Part shown: piece by piece, positions 9,494-22,131 of the stretch | How positions within the stretch are numbered: the stretch's first letter is position 1 | Layout: each line of letters starts with the position of its first letter | NCBI GenBank assembly: GCA_037447655.1 | Contig: JBBHKE010000323.1 | Location: forward strand, 62,001-126,000 | Length of the DNA: 64,000 nucleotides | Origin: Zygnema cylindricum | Taxonomy: Eukaryota > Streptophyta > Zygnematophyceae > Zygnematales > Zygnemataceae | Direction of reading: 5' to 3' | Position numbers and translations under genes: made by a program | The notes under the pieces: model-generated | Database searches by the model: none | Seen by the model: only the letters and a program-made list of their open reading frames with translations | What the model was told of the DNA's origin: nothing

Positions 9494-12400
9494 CTCTAAG
9501 GTGCCCATATTTAATGGATCAGACTTTCTTTATAATGAAATTATGATAGAGGGAGAGATTTTTGAGAAGCACCTATGGGGCATAGTGTCCGGGCAAATTC
9601 GATGTCCACCTCCACCTAGGTTTGGAGGAACATGTTTTTCTTCTACCTCCACCACCACAGCCACCATCACAAACGATGACGAGCAAGGGGAGGAAATAAT
9701 CATGGAAGGAGAAAAGCGAGGAGTTGCTTCTCGAGGGACTCTGTTATCAAGGACGATACCGACAAGAGCACCACCAGCATTGGTGACAGGGAGTCAGACT
9801 GAACGGTCAAAATATGAAAATTGGAAGTATAAGGACAAGGTGGCTAAGCTCTTAATTCTTGAAAATGTAGTGAAGGGTATTGCATTTCCCCTTATGCATG
9901 TTAGATCTCCCTCTCAGATTTGGGTATCTCTTGTAAACAAAAACAAGAGTGGGTCATTGCAGCATCAACTGCTGGCACAAAAATAAGATTTCAACTTATA
10001 CTTACAAGGGAGGAAGTATGAATGATTGATGCAATGACTAAGGAGCATAATTTGGAGAACTAAAGAGAGCAAGTAACTCATGTTCTGAGAGAAAAAAAGA
10101 AAATACACTGATAATGAAACTACCTGAAGAGTATGAAAATATCATATCGGTTGCAAGGTCTAGGTGATAGCAATTGGAATTGGGATGATATAGAGGGGAT
10201 GATTTTAGTGAAAGAGAGTACCATAGAACTTAGGAGAGAAAGTTTGAGTGTTTAAGCATTGGCTGTAGGATCTAATTGGCGAAAGCGTGATGAGAAAAAA
10301 GGAAAGGATCCCTATCGAAACTTTGGAGGAAAAGGACAAAGAGGTGGCAGATTTGACCAATAGGTTAGAGGAGCTCCTCGAGGTGGACTATGTCACTTAT
10401 GCAAGAAACCAGGACATTATATGGTAGATTGTGTCAAGCTTGCAAATCTGCGAGTGAAAGATGGACAAGGTTCCTCAAGATATGGAGGAAAGAAAAAGGC
10501 TTTTCTGACTCAATTTCATGACGAGGAAGAAGAAGAAGTAACCAAACCGGAAGAGGAGCTTGAGGAGCTTCTTCTTAAACCGAAAACCACTGAGAAGCAT
10601 GCAGACAATCTACGGAGACAAAATTGTGCTTTCGATGATAAGAGGGATCCACATGAGGATGGGTGGATCATAAACTCAGGGGCCTCAATGTATATGTTCA
10701 AGAATAAAAGGTGGTTTACTAAATTAAGAAAAATTACAATAATTGAGAAAGAATATAGAGATGGTAGAGTAGAAACCACAAGTCTTATTGATCAGTTGAT
10801 TTAAAATTTATATTTGATGGAAATGATTCATTTGTAACACTCTCATATGGTCTTTACATTCCACAGCTTAGCAATAATGTATTCTCTATAGGTGTTCTAG
10901 ATGAAAAAGAGTTCAAAACCTGAACTAAGAAAGGAATCTTCATAGCTAGCTTTGATAATGAGGTTTATTTCATAGCTAAAGTGTAGTCAAGGAATGTTCA
11001 GAATTGTACTTTGCAAAGAAAAGGGTGTTCTCTACTCTTGTGGAAGTGATATGATGCTTTGGCATAAAAGGTTGGGGCATGTGAATCTAGATAGATTAAA
11101 GAAAATGAAGAAAAATGGAATAGTGGATGGAATTGAGTTTGGAGATGATGAGACCTCAGATGATTCTAGTGGATGTGCCCAAGGGAAGACTCATAGACTC
11201 TCATTTCCAAAGGCATCCACATTTAGAAGAGAGAAATTATTAGATCTAGTTCACACTGATGTGTGGGGACCAGCTAGGTATGCTTCACATGGGGGGAAAA
11301 TATGGATGCTAACCATTACAAATGATTAGTCTAGATACACCAAGGTATATTTTCTTAGACATAAGTCATAGGTTCTAAGATGTTTCAAAGAATACAAAGT
11401 ATGGAGTGAAAAATTACATGAATTCATAATAAAAGAGATAAGAAGTGATAATGGGAAAGAATACACCTCAAAGGAATTTGAAGAATTTCTTAAAGAAAAA
11501 GGAATCAATCATAAGAAAACTGCTACTTATAATCTGAACAAAATGGAGTAGCATAAAGAGTGAATAGAACTTTAGGAGATATGTCCATAAGTATGCTAAC
11601 TGATAAAATAATAAGATTTGTAGTTTTGGGCTGAGTCTATGAACTATGCTAACTTCATTCAAAAATAGAGTGCTAACTTCGGCAAATAAGAAGGAAACTC
11701 TATATGAAAGGTAGACGGGAAGCAAACCACATTTGTCTTGTTTTAGAGTGTTCGAAAGTCAAGTCTATAGTTTGGATGTCGATATGACTAAATAGAAGTT
11801 AGAGGGAAAAGCGAAGCCAGGATATCTTGTAAGATATTATGAGAGCACAAAAGGATATCCAGTGTATGACTTGCAAAAGAGAGATATCATTTTGGTAAAA
11901 CACATAGTGGTGATAAATATAGTAAAGTCTATTGATCCATTAAAATATAACAAAGAAGTCAAAATTAGATTTGAACCGGGTCAGTTTTTTGACTTTGACT
12001 TTGGAAATGAAGAGAAAGAAGACGAGGAGAAGGAAAAATTTGTAGATATACCAAAAGAGAAAGACGGAAAGACAACATCCAAGGAAACGCCACGGTACGA
12101 AGTTGAAACCGACGAGAAACTTGATAAAACACAAGAATTTGAACAAATGGGAGTTGAGAATCTTCTTAAACAAAACTCGATGATGCCTTCTATAACCTCC
12201 TTCAGATTTTGAAGGAGGAAGAAGAAGTAGTAAACGGCTTCAAGAAAGACAAGTAAATAACCAACTCACAAAGATGTCTCACCCAAATGAACCTCAGACA
12301 TACTTAGAGGCCATAAATGCCCCAGAAAGATGACGATGGATAACAACGATCAATGAAGAAATGGCTTCCATCATGAAAGCCAATACATGGGAGTTAGTAG

Positions 12401-12832
12401 ATTGTCCATTGCACGGAAACCAATTGGATGTAAGCGGGTTTTAAGCTTAAACTAAACCCATATAATACCATTGAAAGATATAAAGCTAGGTTGGTTGCTA
12501 AAGGTCCTTCTTAGAAAGAACGAATAGACTATGAAAAAACCTTTGCACCGGAAGTCACATTTCCCTTTGTCACAATCCTTTTAAGTTTGGCTGCAGCATA
12601 GGATAGGGAAATACACCAGATCGATATTAAGACCACCTTCTTACACGGAGAGTTGGAAGAAGAAATCTAAATAAGGCAACCGGAAGGATTCATGGAAAAG
12701 TGGAGGAGAAAGCAAGGTGTGAAAATTGATAAAATCACTATATGGCCTTAAGAAAGCCTCGCGGCAATGGAAATTTAAATCGGACAAATTTTTGACAGGT
12801 TTAGGATACATAAGAATAAGTCAAGATCACTC

Positions 12833-12833
<1 letters not shown>

Positions 12834-12886
<53 letters not shown>
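12834..12886 (+). repeat. (TA)n microsatellite inside RT frame
   Basis: About 50 bases of TA repeats with one imperfection (ATACAT) lie where the sister copies have TATATATTTGAG (SLYIFED). The expansion reads as alternating Ile-Tyr and leaves the local frame open through the following FED residues. It arose after the copies split, since the element at 15871-20266 lacks it. Confidence 0.9.
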
Positions 12887-12888
<2 letters not shown>

Positions 12889-13920
12889 AGGATAAAAATA
12901 GAGTGATTTATTTCCATTTATGATGATGATTTGTTAGTCTTGAGCAAGTCCTTAGATAAAATTAACAAACTTTAACAGGATTTGAGAAGGCGGTTTTACA
13001 TGAAAGATCTCGGCAAAGCAAAATACATTTTGGGGATTCAAATGGAGAGGGATAGAGGGAATATAAATATAAGACTCACTCAAAAAAAAGTTATCGGTAA
13101 TATGCTAGAGAAGTTTCAGATGGAGAAAACAAATGGGTGTACCACTCCCATGGATCTAAAGAAAGTATCAAAGGGGAGTGACAAGGGAGGGATATTGATT
13201 TTGAATGATGAGATGGATGAGGAAGAAAAGAGGTTTATGGAAAAAAATTCCTTATCAGCAAATTATATGCAATTTTATTTACTTTATGAATTGTACACGT
13301 CCAAAAATACCTGAGGCTCTAGGTGTTCTCAGTAGAAGTCTAAATGAACCTAGAAAGAAAGACTAGGAAGCAGCAAAAAGATTGATGAGATATTTGGTGG
13401 GAAAAAGGGAATTATGGTTGCATTTGGGAGGGGAGCACAATAACATAACCACTTGGAGTGATGCCATTTATGAGGATGTGTCTTTGGGACGATGTACAAC
13501 AGGATATGTGTTGCAAATTTGATCTGGTGCATGTTGTTTGAGTAGCAAACAATAGCAAGTAGTTGCTCAGTTCACTATGGAGGCTGAATACATGGCTTCC
13601 TATGCTACCACTAAAGAATTAATGTGGATAAAATCTCTACTAGAGGAACTTGGGTTCATGAAATCTCGGACTCAAAATGTCTTTTGTGATAATCAACTTG
13701 CTATCTCTATCGCAGCTAATCCAAAACACCATTTCAAAGCTAAACATGTGGATATAAGACAAATCTTTGTCAAAGAGAAGGTTGAGTATTAAATAATTAA
13801 ACTGGTTTATAAAAAAGATGATGGCAGACATGATGACATAATCGGTACCATCTCCTAAGTTAAAATTATACAGAGAAAATTGTGGATTTAAATTAAAAGT
13901 TGACTAAGAATAAAAGGGAG

Positions 13921-15870
13921 TGTTGAAAAGAAGTAATTAATATGAACTTCTTAATTTAGACTCTAGAGCAAAGAGAGAGAGAGAGTCACCATGGCTGCCG
14001 CCATAGTCACAAAGAAACAGACGAACTGGCAGACAGATTGATAGATTACCAGAATGTTGCCCTCTACCTGATTTGAACCTTGGTCTGCGAGTACTATGTA
14101 GATGTACGCCTTATTCATTATGGCTTGACGGAGCAATAAAAGTAAATGGTTCGATATTTAATTAAAGTGTTACGCAAAAGTCACTTAAACTGAAACAGAA
14201 CAAAATTGATAAACAACATTTATAATCAAACGGCGTTCGAGTACGCGAATCTAACCATGTAAATACATGATAAGATAAACGTCATCCCACCTGGCAAACC
14301 CAAATGAATCTTTGACGGCTTTCAAACAAAGCGGCGTGCTGTGACATGTGGCGCCACATCAGTTGACGCGGGAAAGGATAGGAGGAGGAACGATGGCTCC
14401 CATGTTGAAAGGTATCAACTAGAAGGCCATGTTGTACAATTGCCGTACAAGAAGTACAATCGGCCACTGTACCTTTGTAGAAACTAATGGTTTTATTAGT
14501 ATTTTCTAGGTCTGAAAAGAAATATAGAAGTCGAGGCAGTCTATCTCTAACTTCTCTCTCCAACTCTCAAACTTGTCGCAGTCACTGAGAAATTGGAGAG
14601 GAAGCTAGAGCCATGGCTACCTTGGCTATCCTGAGGTTTACGGGAATTTTATATTAGGGTTTATTTGTTTAATTAAAAGGTATGTGCCGGCGGCAGGATT
14701 TGATCCTTGTACCTACCGGCCGACAGACAGGAAATAGCCGGTAGCCTTAGCCGTTAAGTCAAGCGGTAGTGTTACGTAGCATATAGTTTGATATTTATTT
14801 AAATATGTATACGTGCGATAAACCATTTAACTGAAATGAATTACGGGATACATAGATCCAGTAATATATAATGTACGACTTACGGTACGGACACAAATCA
14901 GTACCGCGCATTTGTTTCGTAAATGAAACAAATACCGCGCATGTATTTATTACGGCTACGATTAAACCCGAATTTAATCGGACGGCCGGGATTAGCGCCG
15001 AGATCGCGGAGGAAGATTTCGGCGGTTTGTGGCCATCGCCACATCGGATGACGCGTGGCGAAATTCCGTTGGATTGTGGAATCTCCGGAGATTATGGCAC
15101 CGAATCCGGATTTGACATGTGTCGACATTTTGGCCATGTCGTACAATGTCCGTACATAAAGTACACCGGCAGCTGTACTTTTGCGTACGGAACTCAATTC
15201 TGATTGGTTCCGTACATCAGTAGATAGAGTCTGTGAGAGAGATAGGACTTAGAAAAATTAGAAGATAGGACCCCCTCTCCCAGAGAGCTTCTGTACAAAA
15301 GGTCAACTTTGACCCTCCATAACTTACTGCTCAGGGGAGCAAATTCAGAGATTCTTTTTGCTACCGACTCAGGGGAGTCTTGCCTTTACAAGGGTGGAGG
15401 TGGTCAGGGTTTTTGTCTGCCAGGGTGGCAGTTATTTTTGCTGGAACACAAAGGGGTCAGGATTATCCTAGAGGCTTCTTAGAAGCTGTCTACTCTGAGG
15501 ACTTATGGAGGTCTCAGAGTTTCAACCTTCTTGTACTATAATCCCTTTTGATTGGCATTGGGTAGAGTTCTAAGTAGTTCTGAGCAGGAGTTAAGGGACT
15601 TAGTGTGTTTGAGGCGCCTCTCTCCAGGTGACCTTTTGTATTTATAGACCATCTTTGGCCAGCCATAGCTTAGTGCTCATGTGAGCAAATTCATTGATTC
15701 TTTTTACTTTTGACACATGGGAGTCTTGTCCTCAAAAGGGTAAGGGTGGTCGGAATATTTGAGTGCCTAGGCGTCACTTATTCAGTGGGAAAGTGAAAGG
15801 GGCAAATATTATGTTAGAGGCTTTACATGGGCTGCTCATTTTGTAGGTTAATCGAGACCACATAATTTCA
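13921..15870 (+). repeat. LTR2 of the array, interrupted by a solo LTR
   Basis: Starts TGTTGAAAAGAAG after AAAAGGGAG and ends CATAATTTCA at 15870, next to the following primer site. Without the 1049-bp insertion and one 5-bp duplication it is 896 bp, the family-A size. It serves as 3' LTR of the first element and 5' LTR of the second. A degraded antisense tRNA-like stretch lies at about 14055-14130, and GTCACCATGGCTGCCGCC is near 13985. Confidence 0.88.
14476..15524 (+). mobile_element. Solo LTR of a family B relative, nested in LTR2
   Basis: The 1049-bp LTR runs TGTAGAAAC...GAGTTTCA and is flanked by a perfect duplication ACCTT (14471-14475 and 15525-15529). Its 3' end matches the B LTR, including ATGGAGGTCTCAGAGTTTCA (gag start MEVSEF). 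Inside are AGCCATGGCT near 14610 and an antisense tRNA-like module at 14686-14766, whose anticodon-arm region forms an 8-bp stem (CTACCGGC/GCCGGTAG). No internal region remains, so LTR-LTR recombination removed the body. Confidence 0.92.
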
Positions 15871-15885
15871 GGTTATTGGCCCACC
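15871..15885 (+). other. Primer-binding site, half-tRNA iMet type (A2)
   Basis: GGTTATTGGCCCACC follows the LTR2 end. It has one mismatch to the complement of the initiator tRNA-Met anticodon arm. Confidence 0.72.
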
Positions 15886-18800
15886 CTCTAAGGTGCCCAT
15901 ATTTAATGGATCAGACATTCTTTATTGGGAAATGATGATGGAGGGAGAACTTTTTGAGAAGCACCTATGTGGCATAGTGTCCAGGCAAATTTGATGTCCA
16001 CCTCCACCTGGGTTTGGAGGAACATGTTTTTCTGCTACCTCCACCACCACAACTACCATCACAAATGATGACGAGGAAAGGGAGGAAATAATCATGGAAG
16101 GAGAAAAGGGAGGAGTTGCTTCTCGAGGGACTCCATTGTCAAGGACGATACTGGCAGAAGCACCACCAGCAATGGTGACGGGGAGTCATACACAATATTC
16201 AGAATATGAAAATTGGAACTATAAGGACAAGGTGGCTAAGCTCTTAATTCTCAAAAGTGTAGTGAAAGGTAATGCCATTCCCCTTATGCATGTTGTATCT
16301 TGCTCTCAGATTTTGGTATCTCTTGTAAACAAATATAAAAGTGGGTCATTGCAGCAGCAACAGCTGGCAGAAAATAAGACTTCAGCTTATATTTACAAGG
16401 GAGGAAGTATGAATGATAACTCCAATGACTTAACAACATTTTTTGGATAATTAAAGAGTGTTGTTAACTCATGGTTTAAGAGACAAAGAGTAAATACACT
16501 GATAATGAAACTACCTGAAGAGTATGAGAATACTATTAATTGGTTGCAATATCTAGGTGATAGCAACTAGAATTTGGATGACACATTGGGGATGATTTTA
16601 AGTGAAAGAGAGTACCATAAAACTTAGGAGACGAAGTCTGAGTGTTTAACCATTGGTTGCAGGATTTGATTGGCGTAAGCGTGATGAGGAAAAGGGAAAG
16701 GATCCCTATCGAAACTTTGAAGGAAAAAGATAAGAAGGTGGGAGATTTGACCGACAAGGGAGAGGAGCTCCTCGAGGTGGACTAAGTCACTTCTGCAAGA
16801 AACCAACACATTATTTGGCAGATTGTGTGAAGCTTGCAGATCTTGAACTAAAAGATGGACAAGGTTCCTCAAGAGATGGAGGAAAGAAAAAGGCTTTTTG
16901 AGTGAAGTTCATGACGAGGAAGAAGATGAAGTAAACGAACCTGAAGAGGAGCTTGAGGAGCTTCTTCTTAAACAAAAAACCATTGAGAAGCATGTAGACA
17001 TTCTATGAAGACAAAAGTGTGCTTTTGAAGGTGAAAGGGATCCACGTGAGGATGGGTGGATCATAGACTCAAAGGCCTCATTGCATATGTTCAACGATGA
17101 GAGGTGGTATACTAAATTAAGAAAAATTACAACAGTTGAGATAAAGAATGGAGATGGTAGAGTAGAAACCACAAGGCTTGTTGGATTGGTTGATTTAAAA
17201 GTTCTAGTTGATGGAAAGGCTTCAATTCTAACACTCTCAGATGTTTTTTACATTCCACAACTTAGCAAGAATCTAGTCTCTATAGGAGTTCAAGATGAAA
17301 AAGATTTCGAAACAAGAACTAAGAAAGGAATCTTCACTGCTAGCTTTGATATTGAGGTTTATTTCATAGCTGAAAAGGGTAGTCAAGGAATGCTCAGAAT
17401 TGTACTTCGCAAAGAAAAGGGTGTTCTCAACTCTTGTGGAAGTGATATGATGCTTTGGCAAAAGAGGTTGGGGCATGTGAATCTTGATAGTTTAAAGAAA
17501 ATGAAGAAAAAATGAATAGTGGATGGAATTGAGTTTGGAGATGATGAGACCTCAGAAGATTGTAGTGGATGTTCCTAGGGGAAGATTCATTAACTCCCAT
17601 TTCCAAAGGCATCTACGTTTAGAAGAGAGAAATTATTAAATCTAGTTCACACTGATGTTTGGGGACCAGCTAGGTATGCTTTACATGGGGGAAAAGGATG
17701 GATGTTAACCATTACAGATGATGGGTTTAGATACACCAAGGTATATTTTCTTAGACATAAGTCACAGGTACTAAGATGTTTCAAAGAAATACAAAGTATG
17801 GAGTGAAAAATAACATGAAGCCTCAATAAAAGAGATAAAAAGTGATAATAGGAAAAAATACACCTCAAAGGAATTTGAAGAATTTTTTAAAGAAGAAGGA
17901 ATCCATCATGAGAAAACTGCTCCATATAATCCGGAACAAAATGGAGTAGCATAAAGAGTGAATAGAACTTTAGGAGATATTTCCATACGTATGCTAACTG
18001 ATAAAAAAATAGGATTGCACTTTTGGGCTGAGTCTATAAATTATTCTAGCTTCTTCAAAAATAGAGTGCTAACTTCAGAAAATAAGGAGGAAACTCCGTA
18101 TGAAAGGTGGACAGGAAGAAAACCACATTTGTCTAGTTTGTGAGTGTTTGGAAGTCAAGTCTATAGTTTGGATTCCGATAAGACTAAATCGAAGTCAGAG
18201 GGAAGAGGGAAACCAGGATATCTTGTAGGATATGATGAGAGCACAAAAAGATATCGAGTGTATGACTTGAATGGCGATGAATGAAGTTTAGTCTATTAAT
18301 CCATTCAAATTCAACAAAGAAGTCAAAATCAAATTTGAACCGGGTCAATTTTTTGACTTTGACTTTGGAAATGAAGAGAAAGAAGATGGGGAGAAGGAAA
18401 AATTTGTAGATATACCAAAGGAGAAAGATGGAAAGACAACATCCGAGGAAACGCCACAATACGAAGTTGAAACCGACGAGAAACTTGATAAAACACTGAA
18501 ATTAGAAGATAAGGGAGTTGAAAATCTTCTTAAACAAAACTTAAGGATGCCTTCCATACCGGCGTCAGATTATGAAGGAGGAAGAAGAAGAAGAAGATTA
18601 TAAAGTTGTAAACGGCTTCAAGAAAGACAAGTAAATAACCAACTCACAAAGATGTCTCACCCAGATGAACATCAAACATACTTAGAGGCCATAAATACCC
18701 CTGAAAGCAGCTGGTGGATCAGTGCCATCAATGAAAAAACAACTTCCATCATAGAAGCCTATATATTGGAGTTTGTAGATTGTCCACCAGACCGAAAACC

Positions 18801-20222
18801 AATGGGATGTAAGTGGGTTTTTAAGCTTAAACTAAACCCAAATAATACCATTGAAAAATATAAAGCTAGGTTGGTTGCTAAAGGTTATACTCAGAAAGAA
18901 GGAATAGACTATGAAAAAACCTTTGCACCAGTAGTCAGATTTCCTTTTGTCAGAATCCTTTAAAGTTTAGGCGTAGCAAAGGATATGGAAATACACCAGA
19001 TGGATATTAAGACCGCCTTCTCACACGGAGAGTTGGAAGAAGAAATCTTCACGAGGCAACCGGAAGGATTCGTGGAAAGTGGAGAAGAAAGCAAGGTGTG
19101 CAAACAGATACAATCACTTTATGGACTTAAGCAAGCCTCGCGGCAATGGAACATAAAATTGGACGAATTTCGGACACGTTTGGGATACATTGGAATAATT
19201 TCAGATAACTCTTTATATATATTTGAGGATGAAAATGGAGTGATATTTATTGCTTTTTATGTTAGGGATTTGTTAGTCTTAAAAAAGTTCTTAGATAAAA
19301 TTAACAAACTCAAACAGGTTCTAAGAAGTTGGTTTGACATGAAAGATTTTAGCGAATCAAAATACATTTTGGGGATTCAAATGGAGAGGGATAGAAGGAA
19401 TAGAATTATAAGAATCACTCAGAAAGAAGTTATCCGTAATATACTAGAAAAATTTCAGATGGAGAAAACAAATGGGTGTACCACTCCCATGGATCTTAAG
19501 AAAGTATCGGACGGGAGTGAAGAGGGAGGGATATTGATTTTGAATGATGAGATGGATGAGGAAGAAAAGCGGTTTATGGAAGAAATTCCTTATCCGCAAA
19601 TTGTAGGCAGTTTAATTTACTTTATAAATTGTACATGGCCGGACATAGCAACGGCTGTGGGTGTTCTCATTAGAAGTCTAAATGAACCTAGGAAAACAGA
19701 CTAGGAAGCAGCCAAAAGTGTGATGAGATATTTGGTGGGAACAAGGGAATTATGGTTGCATTTGGGAGAGGAGCACAATAACATAACCACTTGGAGTGAT
19801 GCCAGTTATGAAGATGTGCCTTTGAGACGATGTAAAGAGGGATATGTGTTGCTAATTAGATTTGGTGCATATTGTTTGAGTAGCAAGCAACAGAAAATAG
19901 TTGCTCAATCCACTATAAATGCTCAATACATGGCTTCTTCTTCTGCCACTAAAGAATTTATGTGGGTAAAAACTCTACTCAAGGATCTAAGGTTCATGAA
20001 ATCTGGGAATCGGAATGTCTTTTGTGATAATCAAGCTACTATTTCTATCGCAGCTAATCCAAAACACCATTTCAATGCTAAACATATGGATTTAAGACTA
20101 AGCTTTCTCAGAGAGAAGGTTGAGAATAAAATAATTAAACTGGTTCATAAAATTTATAAAGAGATGATTGCACACATGATGACAAAACCGGTACCTTCTC
20201 CTAAGTTCAAATTTTGCAGATA
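15886..20222 (+). pseudogene. Copia polyprotein A2 (gag-PR-INT-RT-RNase H), decayed
   Basis: This is the second family-A polyprotein. Gag pieces lie at 15895-16450, with ENWNYKDKVAKLLIL in the capsid-like part, and a zinc-knuckle region at about 16795-16835 with its His changed. Protease at 17066 reads DSKAS (Gly lost), and the pre-integrase region runs from 17350 to 17515. Integrase core remnants span 17640-18130, including an ENKEETPYERWTGRKPHL block. RT (18780-19400) is largely open, but the catalytic motif at 19258 is YVRD instead of YVDD. RNase H (19720-20222) keeps TTWSDASYED and CDNQAT but has lost the conserved Glu. It is better preserved than A1 from RT onward, yet could not make active enzymes. 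Confidence 0.9.
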
Positions 20223-20266
20223 AAATTGTGGACTTAAATTAAAAGTTGACTAAGAATTAAGGGGAG

Positions 20267-21143
20267 TGTTGAAAAGAAGTAATTATAATTCACTTCTTAA
20301 TTAAGAATCTAGAACGAAGAGAGAGAGAGTCACCATGGCCGGTCATAGTTAGAAAGAAACAGGCAGACAGGCAAACAGATTGATAAATTACCAAAATATT
20401 GCCATAAACTAGATTTAAACCTTGATATGCGAGTACTATGTAGACGTACGCCTTATCTATTTTGGCGTTGACGAAAAGATACACATATATTGTTTGCTAT
20501 TTAGTTATATTGTTACACAAACCTCACTTTCACTGAACAGACCAAAAAGATGAAACGACATTTATAGTTAAATGGCGCTCGAGGACACGAATCTTACCGT
20601 GAAAAATACATGATCGGAAGGACGTCATTGCCCTTGCCAAACCCGAATTAATCTTTGGCAGCTTTCAAACAAAGTGGCGTGCTCTGCCACGTGGCGCCAT
20701 ATCATTGGACTTCGTAAAAGATAGGAGGATTGATGGCTCCCATGTTGACAAGTGTCAACCAGAAGGCCATGTTGTACAAGAAGTACAATCGGCCATTATA
20801 CCTTTTTGTACTATACTCCCTTTTGATTTGCCTTCGGTAGAGTAGTAGGTTGTTGTAAGTAGGTGTTAAAGGACTTAGCGTGTTTGAGGCGTCTCTCTCC
20901 AGGTGACATTTTGTATTTATATGCCATCTTTGGCTGCCATAGCTTACTGCTCAAGGGAACCAATTCAGTGACTCTTTTTGCTTTTGACTAGTGAAGTATT
21001 TTCCTCACACGGGTGAGGGTGGTCAAAATATTTGTGTGCCTGGGCAGCACTTATTCAATGGGAAAGTGAAAAGAGCAAATATTATCTTAGAGGCTTTACA
21101 TAGGCTGCTCATTTTGTGGGTTAATGGAGACCACAGAATTTCA
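20267..21143 (+). repeat. LTR3 of the tandem copia array
   Basis: 877 bp, beginning TGTTGAAAAGAAG after AATTAAGGGGAG and ending AGAATTTCA. This copy keeps the ancestral ATGGAGACCACAGAATTTCA gag start (METTEF). A degraded antisense tRNA-like stretch lies at about 20405-20475, and GTCACCATGGCC is at 20330. Confidence 0.88.
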
Positions 21144-21766
21144 TATGTTTTGAGGTATTTATTATTTAAACCATCAAATTTGGACGATCGAACGGTCGTT
21201 GATCAAAGTAGCCATCTAAAAAGATCACATGAAAAGCCTATAACCCAACTTACGATATTACTATGTGTAGTGTCTGCAAATTTGTAAAGCCAGACTAAAT
21301 AAAGCCTCAAATTGACGAATCAGGCAGAATAGGACGATAAAAAACATATATTCCACACTGCCACAAATATTCCCAAAACCCTCCCGTTGGTGGCTACAAA
21401 AACACTTTGGCGGTTTCACTCTTTTCGAAAAAACTATGAACTCTCCATACTCTCTCTCATCTACTTTTTTTTAATTTTTTTTTCCGTGGTTCATTCACTG
21501 TAGAAATTTTGTTTGGTTGCTTGTTTGCTTTTTTTTTTTTCTTTTCTCTATTTATTTTCCAGCGGAATGTCATACTACGCGGTGTCAGTTAGCTTGAAAA
21601 TTTCATCCGGCGGTGTGCTCTATAGTAAGATCAGACGTCATATTCGTACGTTTGTACTAAAGTGTGCACAACACACACATACAGTATGCCTACTCTACAC
21701 GAGTTTTGTGCCAAGTTTTGTGCGCCTACGAAAGGCCTACAATAAAAATGCTTACTTTTGAACTAT
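21144..21766 (+). mobile_element. Right arm of TIR element split by the copia array
   Basis: From about 21170 it matches 39900-39985 (GGACGATCG.ACGGTCG, GATCAAAGTAGC, AGATCACATGAAAAGCC). From 21725 it matches the end of that repeat and closes with CTTACTTTTGAACTAT, the inverse of the start at 8392. About 450 bp in the middle (21265-21720) has no counterpart in the shorter copy and shows only pyrimidine-rich sequence. Confidence 0.6.
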
Positions 21767-21798
21767 TGTTCAGGTACATGTAGGACTTCGCTGGTATA

Positions 21799-22131
21799 GT
21801 GAAGCTTGTGGCCGTTTCCTGCGTAAGCGGATTTGAACGGACGAAGGAGGGGCAACCGGATTTGGTGGAATGGGCGCATACGCTTTGTCTAGCAGCAGCG
21901 ATGATGACAAAAATGCTGGTGGAAGAGATGTATCACACGTCGAAAATGTCGGGGAACCACAATGAGGAAACAAATCTATCACGGCATGAGTTTATGTCGG
22001 TGGGGGGATGCCACCGTGACGCGGCAAAATTGTTGCTGTGTAGATTTGCGAGACATTATTACATTTTCATTAATCTAAAGCGTGCCTGCACTCTAGTACA
22101 TTGTCTATGGTTATCGAAATTAATATACTAA
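21799..22131 (+). other. Unrecognised 110-codon frame, possible exon
   Basis: A GC-richer patch holds an open frame of 110 codons that begins just after an acceptor-like TTGTTCAG. It contains a KEGQPDLVEWAHTL stretch. I recognise no domain and see no partner exon nearby. The minus strand is also open over part of it. It could be an isolated exon relic or chance. Confidence 0.15.

Larger units (their letters stand above)
9479..13914 (+). pseudogene. Copia polyprotein A1 (gag-PR-INT-RT-RNase H), decayed
   Basis: All copia domains are present in order but disrupted. Gag runs from 9483 (MGPPSKVPIFNG) with a capsid-like region to about 10240 and a CCHC zinc knuckle at 10391-10432. The protease active site at 10673 reads NSGAS in place of DSGAS, so the catalytic Asp is lost. 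The pre-integrase zinc region (WHKRLGHVNL, CAQGK) and the integrase core start (LVHTDVWGP) lie at 11060-11330, with the second Asp in RSDNG near 11445. RT follows at about 12480-13320 with YDDD for YVDD, and RNase H at 13430-13790 (CDNQLA). It has numerous stops and frameshifts. A (TA)n tract interrupts RT at 12835-12884. It ends at the purine tract before LTR2. Confidence 0.9.
8594..21143 (+). mobile_element. Tandem copia array: LTR-internal-LTR-internal-LTR
   Basis: Two complete family-A copia internal regions share a middle LTR. The order is LTR1 8594-9478, internal 9479-13920, LTR2 13921-15870 (holding a nested solo LTR), internal 15871-20266, LTR3 20267-21143. The outer flanks (GAAGT and TATGT) do not form a target duplication. 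Unequal recombination between LTRs of two elements, or strand invasion during integration, would produce this form. Both polyproteins are decayed. Confidence 0.88.

Noticed and set aside
8589-21148. Target duplication around the whole copia array
   Set aside because: The flanking five bases are GAAGT and TATGT. They do not match, so no single clean insertion of the whole array is supported.
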